Shown in pieces: positions 1 to 8,047 of a stretch of DNA of 17,472 nt. The notes under the pieces are model-generated. The model saw only the letters and a list, made by a program, of their open reading frames with translations. It searched no databases and was not told where the DNA came from. The stretch's first letter is position 1; every line of letters starts with the position of its first letter. The stretch is taken from NCBI GenBank assembly GCA_946187605.1, contig CAMHRH010000009.1:1-17472 (forward strand). Reading direction: 5' to 3'. Position numbers and translations under genes: made by a program. Origin of the DNA: an uncultured Candidatus Saccharibacteria bacterium. GTDB lineage: Bacteria > Patescibacteriota > Saccharimonadia > Saccharimonadales > Saccharimonadaceae.

Positions 1-702
1 GCCGAGAAAGTCGTAATCAAGGATTTAACTTTCAACGTTAAACGCGGCGAAATTTTCGGGCTGCTCGGCAGTAATGGCTCCGGCAAGACCACTACAATCC
101 GTACTTTGCTTAACTTATATCAAGCCGATAAAGGCAGCCTAACCATTAACGGCAAGCCTTTTCAGCCGGACGATAGTACCCGTATCGGATATTTACCAGA
201 AGAACGCGGTCTATACAAAAAAGAAAGCGTCTTCGACGTTATGATGTATTTCGCAAGACTCCGTAATCTCGAAAACCCCAAAGAATGGATAATGAGCTAC
301 CTCAAGCGTGTCGGACTCGAAGAATTCGCGAAGACAAAAATCAACAAACTCTCGCAGGGAATGCAACAAAAAGTCCAGCTCGGCATCACAATCATGAATG
401 ACCCAGAGCTCCTGATTCTCGACGAGCCTACCAAAGGCTTTGATCCAGTTAACCGCCGCCTTCTTCTTGAAATAATTGAAGAATTGCATCAAAAAGGCTG
501 CACTATCATTCTAATTACTCACTACATGGACGAAGTTGAACGACTTTGCGACAATATTCTGCTGCTCAAGGACGGCGTTGCGCGCGCTTACGGCAGCGTC
601 AAGGACGTCCGCAAAGAGTTTAATAATAAAAGCCTAGATCAGATTTTCGTCGACGTCTATGGCGAAAATGACGCAGAGGAACTAGGAGAAAAACATGAAT
701 AA
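1..702 (+). CDS. ABC exporter ATPase, NatA/YhaQ-like (5' partial)
   Basis: ATP-binding subunit of an ABC-2-type exporter; it powers the permease encoded immediately downstream at the cytoplasmic membrane. The frame is open from base 1, so the true N-terminus lies outside the window and 233 residues are visible. Visible motifs, by fragment residue: Walker A GSNGSGKTT at 23-31, signature LSQGMQQK at 117-124, Walker B LLILDEP at 137-143 followed by TKGFDPVN, and the switch His in ITHYMDE at about 174. The SQGMQQK signature and the DPVN D-loop are characteristic of the NatA/YhaQ branch, whose relatives export Na+ or drugs; the substrate here is unknown. The stop overlaps the permease start by 8 nt, so the two are translationally coupled. 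Family call is secure, substrate is not. Confidence 0.93.
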   Translation, partial: AEKVVIKDLTFNVKRGEIFGLLGSNGSGKTTTIRTLLNLYQADKGSLTINGKPFQPDDSTRIGYLPEERGLYKKESVFDVMMYFARLRNLENPKEWIMSYLKRVGLEEFAKTKINKLSQGMQQKVQLGITIMNDPELLILDEPTKGFDPVNRRLLLEIIEELHQKGCTIILITHYMDEVERLCDNILLLKDGVARAYGSVKDVRKEFNNKSLDQIFVDVYGENDAEELGEKHE

Positions 703-1951
703 AACCACAAAAGTCATTCAGTTCGAAGTAATTCGTAGCCTTAAAAAACCTAGTTTTTGGATTGCGGCAATATTAATCCCAGTCGGTTTCGCAATCTATA
801 TAGGCATCGCCGCACTCGTCGGCTACAATGCATCCGAAGCCATTGAGGCCGGCACTGATACTACCAACCTCAAACTCGGCCTCTACGACGAATCGAGATA
901 TATCAAAAACCAATCATTTATTAACGCCAACGAGCAAGAACAAAAGCTTGAGATTTTCGACAAAAAAGATGCCGGTATTACTGCCGTGAAAGAAAAGCAA
1001 ATCGACGTATTCTACTATATCAGCAAAGATTTCAAAGACAACAAAACTGTTGAAATATATACAAAACCTGACGAAATTAGCCTAACCGACGATTACTCGG
1101 TGCCTATTCGCACACTCCTTGAGGCATCCGCTATTTCAAATGTCGAAGGTATCGATTATGCCATTATTAAGAACGTCGTGAACTACAGCACGACCACCTA
1201 CGACGCGAGCGACGACCATATCATTGACGCAAGTGAACAAATCCAAAAAATTATTGGCCCAGCCGTCGCACTAGCTTGTTTCTATATTCTCATGGTCGTT
1301 CTCGGCAATCGCCTCACTGCGTCAATGGTCGAAGAAAAAGAAAACCGAATCAGCGAATTAATACTCACTAGCATTAAGCCAACTAGTCTAATAATCGGCA
1401 AAATCATTTCGCTCATGATTGTAGGGATTATCCAACTTATCGTGCTAGTTATTCCAGTACTCGTGCTTTACAAAATAGCGCTGAACGCCAACGTATTTCC
1501 AGAGTGGCTTCAACTCAGCTTCGACGCAATTAGCATTGCTCAATATATCCTATTACTATTGGTTTCATACTTCCTATTTACGAGCATGTGCGTCATAATC
1601 GGCGTCATCTCGCCAACCGCAAAAGACGCAAATTCATATTCAGGCGTAGTCGTGATCTCCGTTATATTGCCGATCTTCTTCATTAATGTTTTTATGCCAT
1701 CCAGTACAGATACCTTAACTTACGTCCTAAGCTACTTCCCGCCAAGCGCGCCAATTGCATTAATGCTACGTGGCGTTTTTAACAACTTGCCAACTTGGGA
1801 ATTCTGGCTTGGCTTTGCGGATATTACAATAGTCGGCATATTATGCTCTAAACTCGCAACACATATTTTTTGCAAAAATGCCATCGAATTCACACCAAAA
1901 GTAAACTTTAAACGTCTATTCAAGACCCCACGCAAACAATGGAAAAAATAA
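695..1951 (+). CDS. ABC-2 type permease, NatB/YhaP-like
   Basis: Membrane subunit (418 aa) partnering the preceding ATPase. One transmembrane helix at about residues 19-44 precedes a roughly 150-residue polar extracytoplasmic domain. From about residue 185 come five or six hydrophobic helices. The segment TASMVEEKENRISELILTS at about 208-226 is the ABC-2 coupling motif (EEKE-R-x-E-x-[LI]) preceding GK. This one-helix, large loop, five/six-helix layout is that of NatB/YhaP. Start ATG at 695 is supported by AGGAG at 684-688. The gene ends 13 nt inside the murT start, tying the exporter to peptidoglycan amidation genes. Exported compound unknown; sodium, a peptide or an antibiotic are all possible for the family. 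Confidence 0.9.
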   Translation: MNKTTKVIQFEVIRSLKKPSFWIAAILIPVGFAIYIGIAALVGYNASEAIEAGTDTTNLKLGLYDESRYIKNQSFINANEQEQKLEIFDKKDAGITAVKEKQIDVFYYISKDFKDNKTVEIYTKPDEISLTDDYSVPIRTLLEASAISNVEGIDYAIIKNVVNYSTTTYDASDDHIIDASEQIQKIIGPAVALACFYILMVVLGNRLTASMVEEKENRISELILTSIKPTSLIIGKIISLMIVGIIQLIVLVIPVLVLYKIALNANVFPEWLQLSFDAISIAQYILLLLVSYFLFTSMCVIIGVISPTAKDANSYSGVVVISVILPIFFINVFMPSSTDTLTYVLSYFPPSAPIALMLRGVFNNLPTWEFWLGFADITIVGILCSKLATHIFCKNAIEFTPKVNFKRLFKTPRKQWKK

Positions 1952-3171
1952 GTATCCTTGCTGGCAAAACTGTCCAAGCCTTAACGCGCCTACGCGGCAA
2001 TGGAGGCTCAGCATTACCTGGGCTCGTAATCGAACGCACAAATCCAAACTTCGTTCGCAACGTTTTATCTAAACTCCCTCATGGCGTCATTGTCGTTTCT
2101 GGTACTAACGGCAAAACTACTACTACAAAAATCATTACTGAGCTACTTGAAGCGCAGGGCCTAAAAGTCTTTACAAACGAAACCGGCAGTAACTTCGTAC
2201 GCGGTGTTATTTCAGCAATACTCAAGAAGATAAAGATTAGCGGAAAATTCGATTACGATGTCGCAGTACTCGAACTCGACGAGGCACATGCCGTCAAGTT
2301 CAGCGAAGTCGCACCAATCGACTACGCACTACTACTCAACGTTCAACGCGACCAGCTCGACCGCTTCGGCGAAATCGACCACACCGCCAAACTATTGCAA
2401 AAAATTGCCGACGCCACTAAGCAAACTGTCGTATTGAACCGCGAAGACCCACGCGTTAGTAAAATTGCCGCAAAAAACACAGTGTTTTTCGGGTTATCAA
2501 AAACACTACTCGATGAGTTTCCATCTGACGACAATCTAGTCGAAAAATCCCATGCCAAAGCATCGAATAAAAATGCACTCGTGACATTAGAGAAGATTGA
2601 CAAAGTAGCGAACTATAAAATCAACAATAAAAAATACGATGCAGACCTAAGGCTCAAAGGTGTTTACAACGCCTTCAATGCCGCCGGCGCACTCGCACTC
2701 GTTAAGTGCGTGCTCAAAAAAGCCGATGACGCTGAACTAATTAAGAGTTTATCTAAAGTCGAATCCGCTTTCGGGCGTGGCGAGACTTTCATACTAAATG
2801 ATAGCGAAGTCGAAATCTTGCTTGTTAAAAATCCAAGCGCTTTCCAGCTTAGCCTCGCCTCATTCGTCGACGATGAGCATGATTACATGATCGCCATCAA
2901 TGATCAAATTGCCGATGGCCGCGATGTATCATGGCTCTGGAATGTCGATTTCTCATCACTAAAAGAAGTCAAGATTCTATCCGGCACAAGAGCGACCGAT
3001 ATGGCACTCCGGCTAAAATATGATGATGTAAAATTCGGCCCCTGCATCGAGGATCTCAAGCAAGCTGTTGTAAAATTTACAACAGCTAGTAAAAAACCGA
3101 AGCGAATATTTACAACCTATACCGCCATGTTAGAAATCCGTAAAAATATCTCAGGAAAGAGCCTCGAATGA
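1939..3171 (+). CDS. murT: Lipid II isoglutaminyl synthase, Mur-ligase subunit MurT
   Basis: ATP-dependent Mur-ligase-fold subunit (410 aa) that, with GatD, amidates the alpha-carboxyl of D-Glu in lipid II to D-isoglutamine. The N-terminal segment LRGNGGSALPGLV and P-loop GTNGKTTTTK (55-64) are typical of MurT. NVQRDQLDR (134-142) matches the Mur ligase core. NDQIADGRDVSWLW (321-334) is the MurT C-terminal signature; its DGRD holds the Asp assigned to the catalytic triad with GatD. Characterised MurT proteins have a four-Cys zinc ribbon in the middle domain. Here residues 185-250 hold no Cys, and only two isolated Cys occur in the whole protein. It overlaps the permease by 13 nt and gatD by 4 nt (ATGA). 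No clear Shine-Dalgarno is seen, so coupling from the permease is likely. Confidence 0.93.
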   Translation: MEKISILAGKTVQALTRLRGNGGSALPGLVIERTNPNFVRNVLSKLPHGVIVVSGTNGKTTTTKIITELLEAQGLKVFTNETGSNFVRGVISAILKKIKISGKFDYDVAVLELDEAHAVKFSEVAPIDYALLLNVQRDQLDRFGEIDHTAKLLQKIADATKQTVVLNREDPRVSKIAAKNTVFFGLSKTLLDEFPSDDNLVEKSHAKASNKNALVTLEKIDKVANYKINNKKYDADLRLKGVYNAFNAAGALALVKCVLKKADDAELIKSLSKVESAFGRGETFILNDSEVEILLVKNPSAFQLSLASFVDDEHDYMIAINDQIADGRDVSWLWNVDFSSLKEVKILSGTRATDMALRLKYDDVKFGPCIEDLKQAVVKFTTASKKPKRIFTTYTAMLEIRKNISGKSLE

Positions 3172-3881
3172 AAATAAAAATCCTACACCTATACCCAAGA
3201 GAAATGAATCTGTATGCCGACCACGGGAACGTTTTAACGCTTAAGAAACGTTGCGAATGGCGCAACATCGAGGCGGAAGTCATACATTATGAACCCGGCG
3301 ACAAAATCCCTGACGATATTGATATTATTTTTGGTGGCGGCGGACAAGATTCTGGACAAGGCAAAATCGAAAACGATCTCATCAAAATCTCGCCACAACT
3401 AAAACAACTCATTAACGACGGAACACCAGCATTAGTTATTTGCGGCATATATCAATTATTCGGCAAATACTTCGAGACCTCTGAACATAAAAGAATTCAG
3501 GGTGCCGACATTCTCAATATTACAACCGTCGCAGGCCCAGAACGCCTTATCGGCAATATTGTCCTAAATACGCCAGAATTCGGCGAAGTCGTAGGATATG
3601 AAAACCACTCTGGACTCACGAAACTCGGCCCAGACACAACTGCTTTTGGTACCGTCGTCAAAGGATATGGGAACAACGGCAACGATTTAACTGAAGGAAC
3701 AGTATATAAAAACTGCATCGGTACATATCTGCACGGACCAATTCTACCGAAAAATCCACGTATTGCCGATTTCCTAATTGCGAAAGCCCTCGAACGAAAG
3801 AAACAATCCAAAAAACTAGCGCGCCTCAACGATATGGTCGAGCAGCGCGCCCATAGCGTTGCGGTATCGCGACCGCAATAA
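3168..3881 (+). CDS. gatD: Lipid II isoglutaminyl synthase, glutaminase subunit GatD
   Basis: Class I glutamine amidotransferase-like subunit (237 aa) that releases ammonia from glutamine for MurT. The opening KILHLYPREMNLYADHGN is the characteristic GatD N-terminus. The nucleophile is Cys92 in VICGIYQLFG, where the more usual form is CGGYQLLG. The catalytic His is His189 in GTYLHGP. GGGGQD (57-61) and GYENHSG (143-149) are also family motifs. These residues correspond closely to Cys94 and His189 of Staphylococcus aureus GatD. The ATGA overlap with murT implies fixed stoichiometry and one transcript; AGGA lies at 3153-3156. The last 30 residues are lysine/arginine rich. This is an essential wall-modification pair in Firmicutes and Actinobacteria; its presence here argues for an amidated peptidoglycan. 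Confidence 0.94.
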   Translation: MKIKILHLYPREMNLYADHGNVLTLKKRCEWRNIEAEVIHYEPGDKIPDDIDIIFGGGGQDSGQGKIENDLIKISPQLKQLINDGTPALVICGIYQLFGKYFETSEHKRIQGADILNITTVAGPERLIGNIVLNTPEFGEVVGYENHSGLTKLGPDTTAFGTVVKGYGNNGNDLTEGTVYKNCIGTYLHGPILPKNPRIADFLIAKALERKKQSKKLARLNDMVEQRAHSVAVSRPQ

Positions 3882-3883
3882 CA

Positions 3884-3892
3884 TGCTACAAT
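3884..3892 (+). promoter_or_regulatory. Extended -10 promoter of the capA-like gene
   Basis: TGCTACAAT, an extended -10 box, ends 7 nt before the ATG at 3899. Transcription would begin on or next to the start codon, giving a leaderless mRNA. The box also lies in an imperfectly spaced palindrome, CATGCT (3882-3887) and AGCATG (3896-3901), which could be chance. Confidence 0.7.
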
Positions 3893-3898
3893 AAAAGC

Positions 3899-5140
3899 AT
3901 GAAGGGGAACAAGAAGAAACTCACCATACCAATCCTTACCTCAGGAGTGGTACTAGTCGCGATTGCAACATGCATCGTACTAAGCATCATTATTAAAAAA
4001 GACGACAATGTCGAACCACAACAGCCAGAACCAGTTGTCGTCGAGCCCCCAAAGCCAAAAATTACCAATTTTAGCGCAAAATACCTCTTTGTCGGCACGA
4101 CATTTTGGGGAAGAAACACAAATAAGAGCGCGCGCGCATCTGAGCTAGGCGTTAATTATCCATTCTCAAAGCTCGATACGCTTGACCGTACTAGCTACCA
4201 AGGCTGGATTGGCGGCCTTGAATGCCCGGTTACCGACAACGGGCATAACTATACAGAGGAAAACAACATCTTTAAATTCAATTGCGACCCCGACTATCTT
4301 CCGGCTGCGGCAAAATATTTCAGCGCCTTTCTGTTAGGCAATAATCACGCCGGCAACCAAGGCCTCGAAGGTATGCGTACTACCCGCAAATATCTCGACG
4401 AGAACAATATTCAATACTTTGGCACACCGAAACGCACTGCTGCCGATCCAAATGACACCGAATATGCCAATGATGAAGCTAACATTAATAACTGTAGCGT
4501 CGTTGTACTGCCCGTCATTGCCGCATATGACAACTCCGAAACTAAGGAATTAAAATTCCCATTCGGGTTCTGCAGTGCACATGGCGTCTATGGCGTTCCT
4601 GGCGACGATTATCTTCAAAATATCGCTGACTACGCAAAGGCCATACCAACTATTGCAATGCCGCACATGGGCGTAGAGTATCAAAAATCGCACGACACAC
4701 TCCGCCAGAACCTCTATCGCAAAATCATCGACCTCGGCGTAGAATCGGTCATTGCTGACCACCCACACACAGTACAAGACTCCGAAGCCTATAATGGCAA
4801 GTTGATTGTTTATTCTGTCGGCAACTTCATGTTCGATCAAACTTTCAACGCCGAAGTCCCACGCAGCGCGGCTATTGAAGGTAACGTCGCCATCTCTGCC
4901 GACAGCGCCGATTTAGAAAAGTGGAATGAACTTGGCGAAAACTGCCTCAAGGATAAGACGACTTGCTTCGAGAAAATAACCTCGGCTAAACTTGCGAAGC
5001 CGACCACGACATGGAATTATAATTACCACGCTACTACAAGCGCCGGAGACCGCATCACGCGCCTCGCCGATGAAGCGGACCAAAATTCCATCGGCCAACG
5101 CCTGAACTGGGCAACGACTTTAGCAGGACTTTCTAACTAA
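3899..5140 (+). CDS. CapA/PgsA-like metallophosphatase-fold protein, membrane anchored
   Basis: 413-aa protein with one N-terminal transmembrane anchor (residues about 9-32), a Pro/Glu/Val-rich linker (about 36-56), and an outward-facing domain of the bacterial capsule synthesis (CapA, PGA_cap) family. Recognisable motifs are GGLECPVTD, LLGNNHAGNQG with a following GMRTTRKYL, PHMGVEY, and IADHPHTVQ...GKLIVYSVGNFMFDQ. The family's first motif normally reads F-x-GD-x-x-x-x-R. Here it is YLFVGTTFWGR, with Thr where Asp is expected, so one presumed metal ligand is missing. Relatives act in poly-gamma-glutamate export or are uncharacterised surface phosphoesterases; no capsule genes are adjacent. 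It has its own leaderless-type promoter, and prmC follows after 3 nt. Fold call is firm, activity uncertain. Confidence 0.85.
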   Translation: MKGNKKKLTIPILTSGVVLVAIATCIVLSIIIKKDDNVEPQQPEPVVVEPPKPKITNFSAKYLFVGTTFWGRNTNKSARASELGVNYPFSKLDTLDRTSYQGWIGGLECPVTDNGHNYTEENNIFKFNCDPDYLPAAAKYFSAFLLGNNHAGNQGLEGMRTTRKYLDENNIQYFGTPKRTAADPNDTEYANDEANINNCSVVVLPVIAAYDNSETKELKFPFGFCSAHGVYGVPGDDYLQNIADYAKAIPTIAMPHMGVEYQKSHDTLRQNLYRKIIDLGVESVIADHPHTVQDSEAYNGKLIVYSVGNFMFDQTFNAEVPRSAAIEGNVAISADSADLEKWNELGENCLKDKTTCFEKITSAKLAKPTTTWNYNYHATTSAGDRITRLADEADQNSIGQRLNWATTLAGLSN

Positions 5141-5143
5141 AAT

Positions 5144-5908
5144 ATGACAGTCTCCGAATGGCTAAAAAATGCAGCCCAAAAAATCGACCACCTCGACGCC
5201 GAGCTAATTCTAGCAAACTATCTTGACGCCGAAGACCGTAGCTATCTAGTAGCACATAGCGACGATGTCATACCAAATTCCGACACGATTGATAGTTTTG
5301 TAGAACGTCGCGCAAATAAAGAACCTCTTGCATATATTCTTGGTTACCGCAATTTTTATGGTCGCAGATTCTTTGTGACGCCGGACGTCTTAATACCGCG
5401 TCCAGAAAGCGAAACTATTATCGAGCTAGCAAAAACCGCAAATCCGACAAGAATCCTCGATGTCGGCACTGGCTCCGGCTGTCTTGCAATCACGCTCGCA
5501 CTAGAACTGCCGGGCACAGAAATATCCGCCATCGATATTTCCGACGAGGCACTTCGCATTGCGCAAAAAAATGCCACACACCACGGCGCAAAAGTATATT
5601 TTCATAAATCAAACTTGCTCGACGACTATCAACCGGAGTCCGACACATTGATTGTCGCGAATTTGCCTTATGTCGACAAAAAGTGGGACTGGATAGATCA
5701 ACAGGCTCTCGATTACGAGCCAAGCCTTGCTCTTTACGCGGAGCAGGGAGGTTTAGAATTAATCTATCGCCTCATCGATCAAGCACCAGCGAACTGCCCG
5801 CTCTTGCTCGAAGCCGACCCTAGTCAACATAAATCAATCATTCAATATGCTGCGCAAAAGTACCAATTCTCAAAAACTCAGGGATACATAGTATCGCTAC
5901 AGGCATAA
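5144..5908 (+). CDS. prmC: Peptide chain release factor N5-glutamine methyltransferase
   Basis: SAM-dependent methyltransferase (254 aa) that methylates the Gln of the GGQ motif in RF1/RF2 to promote translation termination. The N-terminal helical domain ends in the diagnostic EPLAYILGYRNFYGRRFFV (60-78). It continues into IPRPESE (84-90) and the SAM loop DVGTGSGCL (106-114), with acidic DIS (131-133). The catalytic motif is NLPY at 173-176, where the family norm is NPPY; Asn and Tyr are kept. YEPSLAL and GGLELI follow as expected. It starts 3 nt after the CapA-like stop with no visible Shine-Dalgarno, so it is probably translated by re-initiation on the same transcript. Slightly shorter than the usual roughly 280 residues. 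Confidence 0.93.
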   Translation: MTVSEWLKNAAQKIDHLDAELILANYLDAEDRSYLVAHSDDVIPNSDTIDSFVERRANKEPLAYILGYRNFYGRRFFVTPDVLIPRPESETIIELAKTANPTRILDVGTGSGCLAITLALELPGTEISAIDISDEALRIAQKNATHHGAKVYFHKSNLLDDYQPESDTLIVANLPYVDKKWDWIDQQALDYEPSLALYAEQGGLELIYRLIDQAPANCPLLLEADPSQHKSIIQYAAQKYQFSKTQGYIVSLQA

Positions 5909-5923
5909 GACTGAAGCCGTTTA

Positions 5924-5932
5924 TGCTATAAT
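5924..5932 (+). promoter_or_regulatory. Extended -10 promoter of the surface protein gene
   Basis: TGCTATAAT is a perfect extended -10 element; no clear -35 lies 17 bp upstream. Initiation near 5939 gives a leader of about 19 nt containing GGAGG at 5943-5947, 10 nt before the GTG start. This is a leadered gene, unlike many of its neighbours. Confidence 0.75.
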
Positions 5933-5957
5933 TAAACAAATCGGAGGTTCAGATATT

Positions 5958-7931
5958 GTGAAGCGGAAGAAAATTGCGATATCATTACTTTTTGGCTTAA
6001 TGCTACTTGTTTTTTCTTCCTTTATGGCGCCAGCCGAAACTAAAGCACTAACCCAAGTCTCATCGTTTAGTGCACTCAAATCCGCAATCGAAAGCGGAGA
6101 GACGGAGATAGAGCTATCTGCCAGCTTCGATTTCAATGGACTTATTTCAGTACCGGAAAACAAAACAATAACTATCGACGGAAAAGATAAAACACTTACT
6201 CGGTCAAATAGCTATGCGGGTTCATTCTTATCTATCCCAAGCTCATCCAACCTCACGATCAAGAATCTAACCGAAGATGGACTTGCTAGTCACTGGACTT
6301 TAAATGTAGATGGACGGTATGCTGTTGGCAACAACTATATGTATATGCCGATGGACTTAAACGGCGACGCTCTCGCGACCAACCAACTTATCATAAACAA
6401 TGGAGGCTTGATTATTCAAAACTCAAAGTTCAAAAATAACGCCTCATCTGTTAGCGGCTCAGTAATCTATAACTATGGCACGCTAAATATACTCAGCTCA
6501 CATTTCGAGAAGAACTATAGTTCGTTCTATGGCGGAGTTTCATATAGCCTTAGCGGTTCAACCGTAAAAGTGTCCGACTCGTATTTCGCTAAGAATCTCG
6601 TCGGAACCGATGGATCAATTGGCAGTGGCGGCGTTTTCTTCATCGAACAAGATAGTTATTTTGAAACCAAAGGTTCAACTATTGAAGAAAACTATGCTCA
6701 AATGAATGGCGCATATGCTAATGTAGTTGCAACAAACACGATAGTCGAAAAAAACTTATTCAATAATAATCAAATCGGCAACGACGGCGGCGTCATGCAG
6801 CTAAATGGCCTCGAAGGCCATCCCAATAAAACTTTTCTATCCAGAAATAATATCTACAGCAATAATGTTGCGTATGCACCTACGCAAAGCCTAGGCGGCG
6901 TCTATTGTTTTGCTCGAGTCATGGCTGCATATACCGATATTACGTTCGATTCTGACACCTTCAGCAATAACCGCGCAATTATGGGTGGAGCTTTATCAAC
7001 ATATAACGGCACCAATGACACTGAGATAGATAGCTATCCAATCACAATCAAGAATAGTACATTCGAGAATAATAAAGCCAACTTAGGTGGAGCAATAGCA
7101 TTTTCCTACGACTCGAATATCACAATAGATAATACGAATTTCTCCAAAAATAACGGCACCAAAGGCGGCGCTGCCTATTTGCTACACGCTAAATATCTAA
7201 GGATCACCAACTCGACTTTTGAAGAAAACAATTCTACAAACACTGGAGGCGCAATCTATACGGACTATAACGAAAAAACCGAAATCAAGAATACTTCTAT
7301 CATTAACAACACAGCATCGAATACTGGCGGTATGCTATATAAGGACAGCGAAGCGAGTTATTATACCGGAAAATTATCCTTAGATAACGTAACCATTAAG
7401 GGAAATCACTCCGAAACTGGAGGCGGCGGCCTAACGATTGACGCCATCAAAGATAGCGAAGACATCGATATAAGCAACTCAACAATCGCAGAGAATAGTA
7501 CTGACGAATATGGTGGCGGCATCGCCATACAAAACCTCGTAGGCATCAGTATGAATATTGCCAATAACATCAAAATCTACAACAATACCGCGAAGCTTGG
7601 CGGCGACGACATCTATATCAACGAAACTCCGGAGGAATACGTAGATAGATTAGGTACGATCAATCTTATCTCCGCGCCGTTTATGGGCATAGATAGCGTG
7701 AATATTTGGGCAATCGACGAACCAGATAATCGTTATTCCGATAACAACCGTAACGCAATAGAAAGCTTAAAAATCACTAACGAAAAAACGAGCTATATCA
7801 AAGCCGCTAGTGACGGCAGCCTACCAATCAACCCGCAAACGGCCGACTGGCTACCAATTTGCGCACTATTTCTCATGGTGGCGATCGCCGGCAGTCTATC
7901 ATTATTCGGCAACTACGCAAAAAGACGCTAA
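5958..7931 (+). CDS. Surface protein with POMP-like beta-helix repeats and sortase-like tail
   Basis: 657-aa predicted secreted protein. A signal peptide (KRKK, then a hydrophobic core at about 7-25, small residues near APAETKA) leads to about 500 residues of short imperfect repeats. Each has the form [ST]-x-F-x-x-N-x-[AS]-x-x-x-GG-[AGV]-[IAL], for example NSTFENNKANLGGAI and NSTFEENNSTNTGGAI. This is the pattern of chlamydial polymorphic-membrane-protein repeats and other right-handed parallel beta-helices, typically adhesins. The C-terminus has NPQTA (625-629), a hydrophobic helix and a KRR tail: the layout of a cell wall sorting signal with a class B-like motif, or otherwise a plain membrane anchor. 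GTG start chosen because of GGAGG at 5943-5947. A role in attachment to host or partner cells is inferred. Confidence 0.82.
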   Translation: MKRKKIAISLLFGLMLLVFSSFMAPAETKALTQVSSFSALKSAIESGETEIELSASFDFNGLISVPENKTITIDGKDKTLTRSNSYAGSFLSIPSSSNLTIKNLTEDGLASHWTLNVDGRYAVGNNYMYMPMDLNGDALATNQLIINNGGLIIQNSKFKNNASSVSGSVIYNYGTLNILSSHFEKNYSSFYGGVSYSLSGSTVKVSDSYFAKNLVGTDGSIGSGGVFFIEQDSYFETKGSTIEENYAQMNGAYANVVATNTIVEKNLFNNNQIGNDGGVMQLNGLEGHPNKTFLSRNNIYSNNVAYAPTQSLGGVYCFARVMAAYTDITFDSDTFSNNRAIMGGALSTYNGTNDTEIDSYPITIKNSTFENNKANLGGAIAFSYDSNITIDNTNFSKNNGTKGGAAYLLHAKYLRITNSTFEENNSTNTGGAIYTDYNEKTEIKNTSIINNTASNTGGMLYKDSEASYYTGKLSLDNVTIKGNHSETGGGGLTIDAIKDSEDIDISNSTIAENSTDEYGGGIAIQNLVGISMNIANNIKIYNNTAKLGGDDIYINETPEEYVDRLGTINLISAPFMGIDSVNIWAIDEPDNRYSDNNRNAIESLKITNEKTSYIKAASDGSLPINPQTADWLPICALFLMVAIAGSLSLFGNYAKRR

Positions 7932-8032
7932 CTCTAGTTCTTCGCAAATAAGACAATGAGACAGATAGTGCATAGTAGGCATTTCTGACTGCGCCAGCAA
8001 GATTCTTGGAAATCTGATAAATATTAGCTTTG

Positions 8033-8041
8033 TGATAAAAT
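8033..8041 (+). promoter_or_regulatory. Extended -10 promoter of the EamA transporter
   Basis: TGATAAAAT, an extended -10, ends 7 nt before the ATG at 8048, so the mRNA should be leaderless. The preceding gap 7932-8032 shows no convincing terminator or small gene. Confidence 0.65.
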
Positions 8042-8047
8042 AGGAAC

